The notes below the pieces were generated by a model. It searched no databases. It was given only the letters and a program-made list of their open reading frames with translations, and was not told where the DNA came from. A program made the position numbers and the translations under genes. Of a stretch of 64,000 nt of DNA, positions 8,845-17,109 are shown one piece after another. Origin of the DNA: Anaerolineae bacterium (lineage in GTDB: Bacteria; Chloroflexota; Anaerolineae; Aggregatilineales; Phototrophicaceae); assembly GCA_022823945.1 (NCBI GenBank), contig JAJEBK010000030.1, positions 62,001 to 126,000 of the forward strand, read 5' to 3'. Positions within the stretch are counted from its first letter, which is position 1; the number at the start of each line of letters is the position of its first letter.

Positions 8845-9792
8845 ATGTCCTTCGAAGACCGAGTTGACCCAGAACTTGCGCCCGCGCTGGGACTATTTCC
8901 AGCCGAGATGATCACAGCCATCGGTGATGATCCGCACGCAGCCCGCGCGATGCTGGCGTCCGTGATGGATGCTATGGCGGAAATGTTGCCGCCAACCGAA
9001 ACTCAGATTGAGGAGCGGACCATTCCGGGTCCCGATGGCGATATTCCGATTGCGATTTACCAACCAGCCACGCCCGCGCCACGCCCGGGCCTGTTGATGG
9101 TGCACGGCGGCGGCTATGTCGTCGGCAGCGAGCGCGAAGACTTGAACGGCATCGGCTACGCAGACCATGTCGGTTGCACAGTCGTCTCGGTCGGCTATCG
9201 CATGGCGCCGGAATTCACATACAAAGCTGCCATCGCCGACAGTTTCGCCGGCTTAAACTGGATGTTCGAAAACGCGGACGAACTGGGCGTCGACACCAGT
9301 CGCATCGCTATCGGCGGTGCGAGCGCAGGCGGTGGTTTGACGGCGGGTTTGGCATTGTACAACCGCGACAACAAGGGACCCGATGTAGCCTTTCAATTGC
9401 TCGTCTATCCCATGATTGACGATACCCACGAAACGTCATCGGGCTACGAGGTCACGCATCCAAATGTGTGGAATCGCGATGTTTCGCTGAAAGCCTGGAA
9501 GATGTACCTCGGCGACGAATTTGGCAGCGACAATGTCTCGCCCTATGCCGCCGCCGCGCGCGCCACAGATCTGAGCGGGCTTCCTCCTGCCTTCGTCACT
9601 GTTGGCACAGAAGACCTCTTCCGCGACGAATCCATCGACTATGCCCAGCGATTGATGGCGGCCGGTGTGCCGACCCAGCTTGAGGTCTACCCCGGCATGT
9701 TCCATGGCGGCGAGGGACTAATGCCGGCTGCCGGCGTCAGCCAGCGCATGCGCCAGGGCTACCTCGACGCCCTCAAGCGCGCGATTGGGTGA
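8845..9792 (+). CDS. Alpha/beta hydrolase, hormone-sensitive-lipase-like esterase
   Basis: A 315-residue carboxylesterase of the HSL (alpha/beta hydrolase-3) family. HGGG (87-90) forms the oxyanion hole. The nucleophile is Ser160 in GGASAGG, a small-residue variant of GxSxG. The Asp is in GTEDLFRDE and the His in MFHGGEG near the C-terminus. CAGGAG precedes the ATG. It has no signal peptide and is a lone gene, divergent from the unknown gene at 7543-8727. It would cleave short-chain esters or similar compounds. The natural substrate is unknown. Confidence 0.92.
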   Translation: MSFEDRVDPELAPALGLFPAEMITAIGDDPHAARAMLASVMDAMAEMLPPTETQIEERTIPGPDGDIPIAIYQPATPAPRPGLLMVHGGGYVVGSEREDLNGIGYADHVGCTVVSVGYRMAPEFTYKAAIADSFAGLNWMFENADELGVDTSRIAIGGASAGGGLTAGLALYNRDNKGPDVAFQLLVYPMIDDTHETSSGYEVTHPNVWNRDVSLKAWKMYLGDEFGSDNVSPYAAAARATDLSGLPPAFVTVGTEDLFRDESIDYAQRLMAAGVPTQLEVYPGMFHGGEGLMPAAGVSQRMRQGYLDALKRAIG

Positions 9793-9800
9793 CAGAATCT

Positions 9801-9840
9801 ACCCCTCCCCCGACCCCTCTCCGAAGCATCAAGGAGGGGC
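9801..9840 (-). repeat. Diverged G/C-run hairpin repeat, inverted to copy C
   Basis: A C-rich tract followed by a CCCCTC...GAGGGG hairpin. With copy C (9904-9938) it forms an inverted pair sharing TCTACCCC outer ends, bracketing about 100 bp between the esterase and tRNA-Lys. It is less conserved than the other copies. Confidence 0.45.
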
Positions 9841-9903
9841 GAACGAACATGCGGGATTTGGGCATCCGAGCGGGGCAATATACTTGGATATCTCGCGGCA
9901 ATC

Positions 9904-9938
9904 TTCCCCCTATTGCGATGGGGGGACTGAGGGGGGTA
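9904..9938 (+). repeat. G/C-run hairpin repeat, copy C
   Basis: CCCCCTAT and ATGGGGGG pair around a TGCG loop, then ACTGAGGGGGGT. Compared with copy B the inner pairs differ on both sides of the stem (TGA/TCG against TAT/ATG), so pairing is preserved. Confidence 0.7.
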
Positions 9939-9946
9939 GAACTGTG

Positions 9947-10020
9947 TGACCCCGGAAGGACTCGAACCTTCAACCTAACGATTAAGAGTCGCTTGCTCTG
10001 CCAAATTGAGCTACGGGGCC
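9947..10020 (-). tRNA. tRNA-Lys (CTT anticodon)
   Basis: A complete 74-nt cloverleaf on the minus strand: acceptor GGCCCCG/CGGGGTC with one G-U pair, D stem GCTC/GAGC, anticodon stem AGCGA/TCGTT with loop CTCTTAA (anticodon CTT), T arm GAAGG-TTCGAGT-CCTTC, discriminator A. CCA is not encoded. A promoter lies about 40 bp upstream. Confidence 0.95.
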
Positions 10021-10059
10021 TCTCGCTTGTGCCGCGCCTGATGCAGCGCGATCCGCCGC

Positions 10060-10089
10060 AGTATAGCTATTCGCTCGCGCATTCGGCAA
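10060..10089 (-). promoter_or_regulatory. Probable promoter of tRNA-Lys
   Basis: Minus-strand TTGCCG (10084-10089) and TATACT (10060-10065) with 18-bp spacing. The start would be near 10053, leaving a leader of about 33 nt for RNase P. Confidence 0.5.
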
Positions 10090-10201
10090 GGGACAGCTTG
10101 CGCGGGGACGGGGCAATTCCACAAGTATGAAAACCTGCGCAAGTGGATTGGATTCATGCAATCCGCTCTTTGCCCTGTCGACAGAATTCGCGTGTGCTTT
10201 G

Positions 10202-10236
10202 CCTCCCCCTGACCTGTCGGGGGGACTGAGGGGGGT
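10202..10236 (+). repeat. G/C-run hairpin repeat, copy B
   Basis: CCCCCTGA and TCGGGGGG pair around a CCTG loop, followed by ACTGAGGGGGGT. Two runs of six G separated by five bases could also form a G-quadruplex together with a neighbouring copy. Confidence 0.7.
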
Positions 10237-10295
10237 GTTGTTGCGTGCAAAATGTACAAAGTCGCGCTGGCTTTGGCTGTTTGAAAGAATTCCCC

Positions 10296-10304
10296 TGCTA
10301 CAAT
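10296..10304 (+). promoter_or_regulatory. Extended -10 promoter
   Basis: TGCTACAAT is a TGn-extended -10 element 60 bp before the epimerase ATG. The identical nonamer precedes the thioredoxin-fusion gene at 63419-63427. Confidence 0.5.
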
Positions 10305-10364
10305 GAGAGATGTGAGCACAGCAGCCAGAAGCGTCTGCCCCTGTCATAGCGGAGACCTGCCAGT

Positions 10365-11387
10365 ATGACGAAACGGATCCTCATCATCGGTGGCACGCGC
10401 AACATGGGCTATTACCTGTCGCGGCGCGTCTATGAAGCCGGCTACGACTTGACTTTGCTCAACCGCGGCATCACCAAAGACGACCTGCCGCGCGGAATCC
10501 ACAGGCTGCATGCCGACCGCGGCAATCACAAGCAGATGCGGCGCGCGCTGCTGGCAAAACGTTTCGACATCGTGGTCGACTTTGTGCTGTACAGCGGCGA
10601 CGAGGCGCAAACTGCCACCGAGCTATTCCAGGACAACATCCAACGATATTTCGCAATCAGCAGCGGCCAAGTCTATCTGGTGCGCGAAGGCATAGACCGT
10701 CCTTTTCGTGAAGACGATTATGCCGGGCGGCTGATGCCCGAGCCCAAAGCCAATTCTTATGCCTGGGAAGAATGGCGATATGGCATGCAAAAGCGCGAAG
10801 TTGAAGATCGGCTGGCCGAGGCTTGGCAGCAATGTCGCTTTCCGCACACCACCTTGCGCCTGCCCATGGTCAACAGCGCGCGCGATCCCTACAGCCGCTT
10901 GCTCAATTATTACCTGCGCCTGCGCGATGGGGGGCCTATCCTCGTGCCGCTTACGCCCGACTATGCGCTGAATCATGTCTATGCGCTGGATGTCGTTGAG
11001 GCGATCATGCGCCTCATCGAGACCGATGCCGGGGTGGGCACTGCCTACAACATCGCCCAGGACGAGCACATCAGTCACGCCGATTTTGTGGCGTTGCTGG
11101 CGGATATCATGGGCGCGAGCGCTTGCAGTGTGCGCGCCAATCGCAGCGACCTGGTGGCGAACGGCTTTTTGCCCGACTGCTGCACTTTCAGCGAACGGTG
11201 GATGAGCGCTCTCGACAACGGTCGCAGCAAGACCGAGCTGGGCATTCAATACACGCCGCTGCGCGAATACCTGGCGAAGCTGGTTGCCTGGTTTGATGCG
11301 CATGAGTTGACGCCGCCCTTGACCTATCGCCGCCGGCACGCCGAGCTGCAATTTGCCGAGGGCTTGGCTGCCCAGGCGCGGACTTGA
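10365..11387 (+). CDS. NAD-dependent epimerase/dehydratase family protein
   Basis: An extended SDR of 340 residues. The Rossmann loop GGTRNMG (9-15) opens the protein, followed by YYLSRRVYEAGYDLTLLNRG, the pattern of the atypical nucleotide-sugar epimerase-like/CSP41-type branch. The usual YxxxK pair is not clearly placed: the candidate tyrosines are in SGQVYLV and NSYAWEEWRYGMQK, so catalysis is uncertain and it may act as an isoflavone-reductase- or RNA-binding-like relative. GGAGA precedes the ATG. It stands alone between tRNA-Lys and the selenothioredoxin operon. Confidence 0.8.
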   Translation: MTKRILIIGGTRNMGYYLSRRVYEAGYDLTLLNRGITKDDLPRGIHRLHADRGNHKQMRRALLAKRFDIVVDFVLYSGDEAQTATELFQDNIQRYFAISSGQVYLVREGIDRPFREDDYAGRLMPEPKANSYAWEEWRYGMQKREVEDRLAEAWQQCRFPHTTLRLPMVNSARDPYSRLLNYYLRLRDGGPILVPLTPDYALNHVYALDVVEAIMRLIETDAGVGTAYNIAQDEHISHADFVALLADIMGASACSVRANRSDLVANGFLPDCCTFSERWMSALDNGRSKTELGIQYTPLREYLAKLVAWFDAHELTPPLTYRRRHAELQFAEGLAAQART

Positions 11388-11465
11388 GCTCGTTAGCCTT
11401 TTGTTAGCAATAGGCGTTACACTTCACAAGATTGATTGGCGATATGAATAAGCGAGGACGATAGC

Positions 11466-11879
11466 ATGAAGACCCGACTCGGATTGTTCGCCACATTGCT
11501 GCTGGCTTTGCTGGCGCTGAGTGCTTGCGATTCCATTGCAGCTGTCTTGAGCGGAGAACCAGCGCCGGACGATTCAGCTGATGTGCCAGTGGCGGTCGCT
11601 GCCTTCAAATTATACGATTCATGGGCAAATTGGTGACCGACCTGCCGCCGCAATGAGCCCGCCGTGCGCGGACTCGAAGAGACATTTGCCGGCAGGATCG
11701 AAATTGTGCGGCTCGACCTGGATGACAGAGACCTGAATGATACCCGCCGTCAACTGGGAATCACCGCCCAGGCGCAGTATGTGCTGGTCAACGCCAATGA
11801 CGAGATAGTCGGGCGCTGGTGGGGAGTCATCAATGAGGCTTCGCTGACCGACGAGCTGGAGAGATTGCTGCAAACCTGA
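11466..11879 (+). CDS. Candidate selenocysteine thioredoxin-like lipoprotein (in-frame TGA, UPTC motif)
   Basis: A 137-residue frame read through TGA at 11634-11636. Before it: a lipoprotein signal (LFATLLLALLALSAC, lipid Cys21) and the approach to a thioredoxin active site (KLYDSWANW). After it, in the same frame: PTCRRNEPAVRGLEE and a normal thioredoxin C-terminal half ending at TGA 11879. The TGA replaces the first Cys of CPTC, giving U57-P-T-C60, the position used by known Sec-containing thioredoxin-fold proteins. A hairpin at 11655-11675 fits a bacterial SECIS. GAGGA precedes the ATG. It would be a surface-anchored thiol/disulfide reductase and heads an operon with the SH3 lipoprotein, GT2 and TPR genes. 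Alternatives are a nonsense mutation or an assembly error. The Sec machinery lies outside the window. Confidence 0.8.
11655..11675 (+). promoter_or_regulatory. SECIS-like hairpin of the thioredoxin gene
   Basis: GAG-C-CCGC (11655-11662) pairs with GCGG-A-CTC (11668-11675) around loop CGTGC, with one C/A mismatch. The loop GU (11664-11665) lies 28 nt after the UGA, within the range used by SelB-binding bacterial SECIS elements. Confidence 0.6.
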
Positions 11880-11886
11880 GCGCGCC

Positions 11887-13725
11887 GTGGTGCGGGCTGC
11901 TCGTCTTTGTGGCAGTGCATCGTGGCGCAGAGGTCCCGACTTGCGCAGATTGGCTGGGGTGGGATTCGAATGGCTGCTTGTGTGTTGCGTCGCTTGCGCC
12001 TGCACATTGCGTCAGCCCGATAGAACGCTCACATTGGTACCCAGCGATCTTGGCACGCCGGTTGCAACGGCTGTCCAGCAAGCGCCAACACGCACGACAA
12101 TCCCGCTGCCATCGGCGACGCAGCCTGCCAGCCCCACGCCAACGCGCGCGATCACAACAGACTCGGGTTTGGACGCATCGCCAAGTCCGCGCCCGACCCA
12201 ACTGGCGACCTGGACAGCTTTGCCCGATCAATCGCAATTCTGGACAGCCACCCCGGCAGCGGATTCCACCGCCATAGCCACTGCGTCTCCACAGCGCGGG
12301 CTGGCCACGCCGTCTCCTTCGCCGACTGCCACGCGTACCCAGCCAACTGTCTCGGTGCGCTACGATTTGCTGCGCGAGCAGATCCCGCCACCGTCCACAC
12401 AGCCACAGGTTTTGCGCACCAGCGCTGCTTCCGCCTTTGCATACGAGGTGCAGTCGGGGCAGCTTTTCGCCATTGACGATATCCGTTTGACCGGCGGTGT
12501 GCGCTTGTTCTCGCCCAATCCGACCAATAACAGCAGCTACTTGTACACAGATCAAAAAGGCATTTTGCGTTTTCGTGCGCCGGGCGCGGCACAAGCGGTG
12601 GAATTGGCCTCTTCACCATTTCACGCCGGCTATTCCATGAACATCGAGAGCATCGAGCGCAACAAACACCTGGTGGTTGAATTGGACTGGTCGGCAGACG
12701 GGCGCAAATTCAGCTTCCGTATCGACACGCCGGCCGGCTTGGACAATAGCGGGGCGGGAGTCTGGTTCTGGCAGCCAGAAGCGCATCCCGTGCATGGCGC
12801 GACATCCCAGGTCATCCGCGATTGCGCGCATGCGGGGTATCGTCCCTGCAGCTTTGTTAATCCGAGCAGCGCGCGGCATTGGAAAACCCTCGATGTGCAG
12901 TGGTCGCCAAAGCCCGGCGATGAGCGCATCCTGTTGACATTGCATCTGCCAGACGAAGGCCGCAATGCCCTTGCCATGGCGCGCGCCGTGGCCGACCCAA
13001 CCTATGCCAATGACGCGCCACCCTTGGCCCGTTATGATTATGGCCATTGGGATCTGGACGCCAGCCACATTGTCGTCAGCGGCCGCCGCCCCGATGGCCG
13101 TGTCGTGGTCGCTCAGGTAAATGCCGCTCTGGCGGACGAGCGAGTGATTTTGGATGGCACGGCGCAGGGATTGTGGCTGCAAGATGCCGCGCGCTTGTCC
13201 ACTGGCGAAGTGGTCGCGCTGGGCAGACCGGGCGAGTCAGACAGCGGGCCGCTGGCGCTGTATAACCAGCAGGGCAGGCGCATCTCGGCATTTGCAGGCG
13301 ATTCCGCGCCAGACAAGGTGCGCTGGGTTGCCGATCGCAGCGGGGTGGTGCTGACTGTGTCGGGGCGGCAATATCTGCTGGGAACAGAAACCGGCGCGAT
13401 TGACGATGCCAGCCAGCTTGCCAGTCATCCGCAATTTAGCCAAGATGGGGCTGAGGTCGTGGCGATCCCCGATGCGGTCATCCGCGGCGCGGGCTATTTT
13501 CCCGGTCAGCAATTGCGGGTGATTGTCAGCGCTTTGCATCTGCGCGAGTCGCCCGGTACAGACGCGGCCATCCTGGATTCGCTACTTTGGGGCGATTATG
13601 TCGCGGTCTTCGCGGGTCCATACGATAATGAGGGCAACCGCTGGTGGCAGGTGCAAACAGCGCGCAATCGTTTCGGCTGGATCGCAGGCAACATCGCTGG
13701 CAGCCCAACAGTAGGACCTGCTTGA
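11887..13725 (+). CDS. Secreted SH3-domain protein with beta-propeller-like repeats
   Basis: Up to 612 residues. A hydrophobic segment WLLVCCVACAC with a Cys resembles a lipoprotein signal, and the true start may be TTG 11941 rather than GTG 11887, because signal peptides begin near their hydrophobic core. A Thr/Pro/Ser-rich linker follows (about 55-150), then a WD40/PD40-like region with repeating strands (LDVQWSPKPGDERILLT, YDYGHWDLDASHIVVSG, VRWVADRSGVVLT). A bacterial SH3 domain ends it (VIVSALHLRESPGTDAAIL through WWQVQT and GWIAGNIAGS), suited to cell-wall binding. It begins 7 nt after the selenothioredoxin gene. Its role is unknown, plausibly an envelope protein. Confidence 0.8.
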   Translation: MVRAARLCGSASWRRGPDLRRLAGVGFEWLLVCCVACACTLRQPDRTLTLVPSDLGTPVATAVQQAPTRTTIPLPSATQPASPTPTRAITTDSGLDASPSPRPTQLATWTALPDQSQFWTATPAADSTAIATASPQRGLATPSPSPTATRTQPTVSVRYDLLREQIPPPSTQPQVLRTSAASAFAYEVQSGQLFAIDDIRLTGGVRLFSPNPTNNSSYLYTDQKGILRFRAPGAAQAVELASSPFHAGYSMNIESIERNKHLVVELDWSADGRKFSFRIDTPAGLDNSGAGVWFWQPEAHPVHGATSQVIRDCAHAGYRPCSFVNPSSARHWKTLDVQWSPKPGDERILLTLHLPDEGRNALAMARAVADPTYANDAPPLARYDYGHWDLDASHIVVSGRRPDGRVVVAQVNAALADERVILDGTAQGLWLQDAARLSTGEVVALGRPGESDSGPLALYNQQGRRISAFAGDSAPDKVRWVADRSGVVLTVSGRQYLLGTETGAIDDASQLASHPQFSQDGAEVVAIPDAVIRGAGYFPGQQLRVIVSALHLRESPGTDAAILDSLLWGDYVAVFAGPYDNEGNRWWQVQTARNRFGWIAGNIAGSPTVGPA

Positions 13726-13728
13726 ACC

Positions 13729-14679
13729 ATGTCGCGTGAGCCGCTCGTCAGCATTATCATTCCGACTTTCAATCGCCGGCAACTTGTCAGTGACGCCATT
13801 GACAGCGGTTTGGCGCAGACACACCCACATTGCGAGATCATTGTGGTCGATGATGGCAGCGACGACGACACAATCCCCTTTTTGCGCCGAAAATATGGTC
13901 AGCGAATCCGCTTGTTCAGCCAGGACAATCAAGGACCGGGCATCGCGCGGAATCGTGGCATTGCAGAGGCGCGCGGCGAATTCATACACTTTCTCGACGC
14001 CGATGATCAAATGCTGCCGGAAAAAATCGCCATCTGCCTGGAGGTCTTCCGCCGCCGTCCAGAAATCTCGGTGATCTATTCGCACTATCAGTTTGTGACG
14101 CCAGACGGGACTACGCCGCAGGACACGCCGCCTTTCGAGCGATTTTCTGAAAATCCGTTTTGTGAGCTGCTAGCCAAGACGGGCTGCCACATATTGATTA
14201 GTTCCAGCATGTATCGCGCCGAGGCTTTGCGATCGGTTGGCGGATTCGAGGCGGACACCCGTTTTCGCAGCGCAGAAGATTGGGATCTATTCTTGCGCCT
14301 GGCCAGGCAGCACAAGTTTTACGGCATCGACCAGCGCCTGGTGCTGCGCCGCGTGCACGCTGACATGCTTTCCGATGACAAACTGCGCGGTGCCTGGGGG
14401 CGGCTGAAGACAGTTCAAAATGCGCGCGACTATGGCTGGGAAACCTGCATGAGCGCCGACGAATTCGACCGCAAGGAAGCAGCGCGCCATCACATGCTCG
14501 CTTTGTACCTCTGGCAACAGGGCGAACGAAGGCGCGCGCGTCAACACTTTGAGCAGGCTATGACGATTTATCCGCCCGAAGCGCGACCGAGACGGCTGTT
14601 TTGGCTTTTTACCTGGCTGTTGCCGGCCTCATCCATGGTCTGGACCAGCCGCATTGCTCGCGTCATTTTGCGCCGTTAG
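13729..14679 (+). CDS. Glycosyltransferase family 2
   Basis: A 316-residue GT-A transferase. VSIIIPTFNRR begins the fold, DDGSDDD (41-47) contacts the nucleotide sugar, LDADD (89-93) carries the DxD metal site, and EDWDLFLRL provides the catalytic-base region. It follows the SH3 protein by 3 nt, so the two are cotranslated. No membrane span is obvious. It probably adds a sugar to a surface glycan or protein. Donor and acceptor are unknown. Confidence 0.9.
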   Translation: MSREPLVSIIIPTFNRRQLVSDAIDSGLAQTHPHCEIIVVDDGSDDDTIPFLRRKYGQRIRLFSQDNQGPGIARNRGIAEARGEFIHFLDADDQMLPEKIAICLEVFRRRPEISVIYSHYQFVTPDGTTPQDTPPFERFSENPFCELLAKTGCHILISSSMYRAEALRSVGGFEADTRFRSAEDWDLFLRLARQHKFYGIDQRLVLRRVHADMLSDDKLRGAWGRLKTVQNARDYGWETCMSADEFDRKEAARHHMLALYLWQQGERRRARQHFEQAMTIYPPEARPRRLFWLFTWLLPASSMVWTSRIARVILRR

Positions 14680-14682
14680 CCG

Positions 14683-14688
14683 TATAAT
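14683..14688 (+). promoter_or_regulatory. Consensus -10 box
   Basis: TATAAT 13 bp before the TPR gene's ATG, just after the glycosyltransferase stop. No clear -35 is seen. It may give the TPR gene its own nearly leaderless transcript. Confidence 0.5.
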
Positions 14689-14701
14689 AAGCAGGACTGC
14701 C

Positions 14702-15904
14702 ATGACAAGGGACGAGCCGCCAATGCCGACCAAGACCGATAGCCTGCGCTACGACATTTGCCAATTGATGAAAGCAGGCGCATTCCACGAGATTGTCGAC
14801 CGTTGCCATGTCGAGCTGACCCTGGCGCGGCGCGAGAAACGGCAAAGCATTGAGGTCATCGCGCTGTTGGGCTTGGCGGATGCGCAGTGCTCGCTGGGGC
14901 ATTTTGATTTCGCTCGCGATTACAGCTCGCAGGCTCTTGAGCGCGCCGACCAGATGCGTTCCGCCGGCCTGACGGTGGATGCGCTGAATCTGCGCGCGCG
15001 GGTGGCTCGCGAAGGTTACTTCCAGACTGGCGAGGCATTCGACGATTATCGGCGCGCCGTTGATATCGCTTTTGAAGCTGGCGACATGCGGCGCTATGCG
15101 CAGGCGCTGTTGGGTATGGGCGAGATCGCCGCCAGCCCTGCCGATTCCAGCAAGCACGCCTGGCGCGTCATTGATATTGCGCGCGAGCTGAATGATGAAC
15201 AACTCGAGGCGCGGGGGATTCTGCTGCTGTCCAATGCGCTGATCCGCAAAGGCGATCACAACAAAGCCAGCGATGGTTTGTTGGTCGCGCTGCGCAAAGC
15301 CCAATCTGTCAGCGACCGCCTGCTGGAGAGCGTCATCATCGGGCAACAGGGCGTCATTCTCACGCAGGATGTCGATACATTCGACCGTGGAATGGAACAA
15401 CAATTGATCGCATTGGATGTCAGCCGCGGCATGGAAGCGATTTTTCATGAATTCATGCGCTTGTACACCCTGGCGATGACCATGCTGGCGGCGAAAGACC
15501 CGGGCGAGGCGCGCGCCTACCTCGACCAAATGCTGGCGCTGGCGCAAGATGTCCAGCACGGTCCTTACGAAATGTACACATTGGGCATGCTGGGGCAGTG
15601 GCAAGAACTGCGCAGCAAGCCGGATATGGCTATCAGTTTTTATGGTCGGGCGATCGAGACAGCGCGGGCGGTTGGCAATCCGGCGTATGCAGCGCGCTAT
15701 TTGTATGCGCTGGGCGCGGTTCATCAATCACAATGGGAATTTGCCGCGGCGCGCAGCCACTTCAAAGAAGCGAAAGCCATCTACCAGGCGCTGGATGATG
15801 GGCGCAATGCCACGCGCGTTCGGGCGACCATTCTATACAGCTACTTGCTCGCTGTCGCCAGCCGCATCATGAATGTGCTGGGTTTGGGACCCAAACGGGA
15901 TTGA
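14702..15904 (+). CDS. Tetratricopeptide-repeat protein
   Basis: A 400-residue all-helical protein made of TPR-like pairs: IALLGLADAQCSLGHFDFARDY, LGMGEIAASP, ILLLSNALIRKGDHNKAS and YLYALGAVHQSQWEFAAARS are recognisable helices at about 40-residue intervals. The pattern resembles the TPR domain of MalT/SARP-type regulators, but no DNA-binding or NTPase domain is attached. It likely serves as a protein-protein scaffold. ATG 14702 follows AGCAGGA. ATG 14723 (MPTKTDS) is an alternative, and the frame's earlier start lies inside the upstream gene. Confidence 0.8.
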   Translation: MTRDEPPMPTKTDSLRYDICQLMKAGAFHEIVDRCHVELTLARREKRQSIEVIALLGLADAQCSLGHFDFARDYSSQALERADQMRSAGLTVDALNLRARVAREGYFQTGEAFDDYRRAVDIAFEAGDMRRYAQALLGMGEIAASPADSSKHAWRVIDIARELNDEQLEARGILLLSNALIRKGDHNKASDGLLVALRKAQSVSDRLLESVIIGQQGVILTQDVDTFDRGMEQQLIALDVSRGMEAIFHEFMRLYTLAMTMLAAKDPGEARAYLDQMLALAQDVQHGPYEMYTLGMLGQWQELRSKPDMAISFYGRAIETARAVGNPAYAARYLYALGAVHQSQWEFAAARSHFKEAKAIYQALDDGRNATRVRATILYSYLLAVASRIMNVLGLGPKRD

Positions 15905-15905
15905 T

Positions 15906-16415
15906 TCAAGTTTGCAGCGGTAATTCGCCAGCGCGCCACTGCGCAACCAGCGTGACTGAAGGAAAGAAGACCAGTGGCGGCAGTTGGTCGGCTGCAAAAA
16001 AGCCCACAGCTGCTGCATCATCGCCGGCCTTTGCTTCGCCACCGATGATTTCCGCGCGATAGGCAATGGCGATATCCGCCAAGCCATCATCGCGTTTGGG
16101 GAAGACCGCCAGCAGCTTGCGAATCGCCACCTGCAAGCCAGTCTCTTCCAAAGTTTCGCGGATGGCCGCGTCTTCTGGCGCTTCGTCATAGTCGACAAAG
16201 CCGGCCGGCAGCGCCCACTTGCCTGCGCCTGGATCGACGGCGCGTTGGATCAGCAAGACTTTCTCATCGCGCAAGGCAAAAATGATCACAGCTACTTTGG
16301 GGTCGAAGTAAGTTGGCTGTTGGCATACCTGGCAAAATGGGCGGATTCGTCCGCTGTGCTGCTGTTGGATCAACCTGCTGCCACACACAGCGCAAAAATT
16401 GGCGATGCGGCTCAT
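15906..16415 (-). CDS. NUDIX hydrolase with N-terminal zinc ribbon
   Basis: A 169-residue pyrophosphohydrolase. Cys8/11 and Cys28/31 (CAVC, CQVC) form a zinc ribbon as in NudC-type and related ADP-ribose/NADH pyrophosphatases. The Nudix box spans 72-94 (GFVDYDEAPEDAAIRETLEETGL pattern; RETLEETG is the Mg2+ helix). The start is the ATG of MSRIANFC, just before the zinc ribbon. The frame runs on upstream across the tRNA-Leu promoter region, which argues against earlier starts. It converges on the TPR gene with a 1-bp gap. Substrate not determinable. Confidence 0.92.
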   Translation of the reverse strand: MSRIANFCAVCGSRLIQQQHSGRIRPFCQVCQQPTYFDPKVAVIIFALRDEKVLLIQRAVDPGAGKWALPAGFVDYDEAPEDAAIRETLEETGLQVAIRKLLAVFPKRDDGLADIAIAYRAEIIGGEAKAGDDAAAVGFFAADQLPPLVFFPSVTLVAQWRAGELPLQT

Positions 16416-16434
16416 GCTTGTGCCCGCTTGTCTA

Positions 16435-16463
16435 TTGACAAGCCACCACTGCTGGCGTAGACT
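16435..16463 (+). promoter_or_regulatory. Promoter of tRNA-Leu
   Basis: TTGACA (16435-16440), 17-bp spacer, TAGACT (16458-16463). The predicted start is near 16470, six bases before the tRNA. Confidence 0.75.
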
Positions 16464-16475
16464 GCCCAAGCTAGA

Positions 16476-16557
16476 GCCGGAGTGGCGGAATTGGCAGACG
16501 CGCACGACTCAAACTCGTGTACCTTCGGGTGTGTGGGTTCGACTCCCACCTCCGGCA
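16476..16557 (+). tRNA. tRNA-Leu (CAA anticodon)
   Basis: A class II tRNA of 82 nt. Acceptor GCCGGAG/CTCCGGC, anticodon stem CACGA/TCGTG with loop CTCAAAC (anticodon CAA at 16510-16512), a variable arm closed by a TTCG tetraloop, T loop GTTCGAC, discriminator A. CCA is not encoded. Confidence 0.96.
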
Positions 16558-16560
16558 TCA

Positions 16561-17109
16561 TCACTGTTGCAGACTCCATTTGGTCTCGCTCTCGCCAGCC
16601 TGCTTGTTTTCGTAGCGCGCTAGCGTAAACAGCCAGTCCGACAGACGATTGACATAAGCCAGCGCAGCGCAGCCGATCTCGGCGCTTTGATCCAGCGCGG
16701 TCATGATGCGCTCGGCGCGGCGGCATACGGCTCGGGCAACTTGCAATTGTGCCGCGGCTGGCGATCCACCCGGCAGCACAAAGTTGCGCAGCGGCGGCAG
16801 TTGCTCCGTCATGTGGTCGATGCTCGCTTCCAGCCAGTCGATCTCGTTTTTGCTGATGCGCGTGACCCAGCTGGACTTGGCAGAACGCGGCGTCGCCAAA
16901 TCCGCGCCCAGATGAAATAGTTGATTCTGCGCAATCTCCAGCCAGGCATCGGTCTGCTGGCTTGGTCCTGCCGCGCGGACGACACCCAGCAGGGAATTCA
17001 ACTCGTCTATTGTGCCATAAGCCTCCACACGCAGATGATGCTTCGGCACGCGCCCACCCGCGAAGAGCGCTGTCGTGCCGCCATCGCCAGTCTTGGTGTA
17101 AATCTTCAT
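16561..17109 (-). CDS. Cob(I)alamin adenosyltransferase, PduO type
   Basis: A 182-residue enzyme that transfers the adenosyl group of ATP to cob(I)alamin to make coenzyme B12. KIYTKTGDGGTT (2-13) is the family's ATP-binding N-terminus, YGTIDELNS follows, and the C-terminal signature region CRRAERIM...YVNRLSDWLF is intact. The start is the ATG overlapping the upstream gene's stop (ATGA at 17106-17109), so it is translationally coupled to the membrane glycosyltransferase despite no obvious shared function. It implies that the organism uses adenosylcobalamin. Confidence 0.95.
   Translation of the reverse strand: MKIYTKTGDGGTTALFAGGRVPKHHLRVEAYGTIDELNSLLGVVRAAGPSQQTDAWLEIAQNQLFHLGADLATPRSAKSSWVTRISKNEIDWLEASIDHMTEQLPPLRNFVLPGGSPAAAQLQVARAVCRRAERIMTALDQSAEIGCAALAYVNRLSDWLFTLARYENKQAGESETKWSLQQ

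Larger units (their letters stand above)
10021..10364. other. Intergenic region between tRNA-Lys and the epimerase gene
   Basis: No convincing coding frame. It holds the tRNA-Lys promoter, hairpin repeat copy B (10202-10236) and an extended -10 promoter (10296-10304) for the epimerase gene. Confidence 0.7.

Noticed and set aside
11664-11879. A separate 71-residue gene starting after the TGA
   Set aside because: It is in the same frame as the signal-peptide part and gives half of a thioredoxin fold; no ribosome site precedes it. Read-through of the TGA is more consistent.
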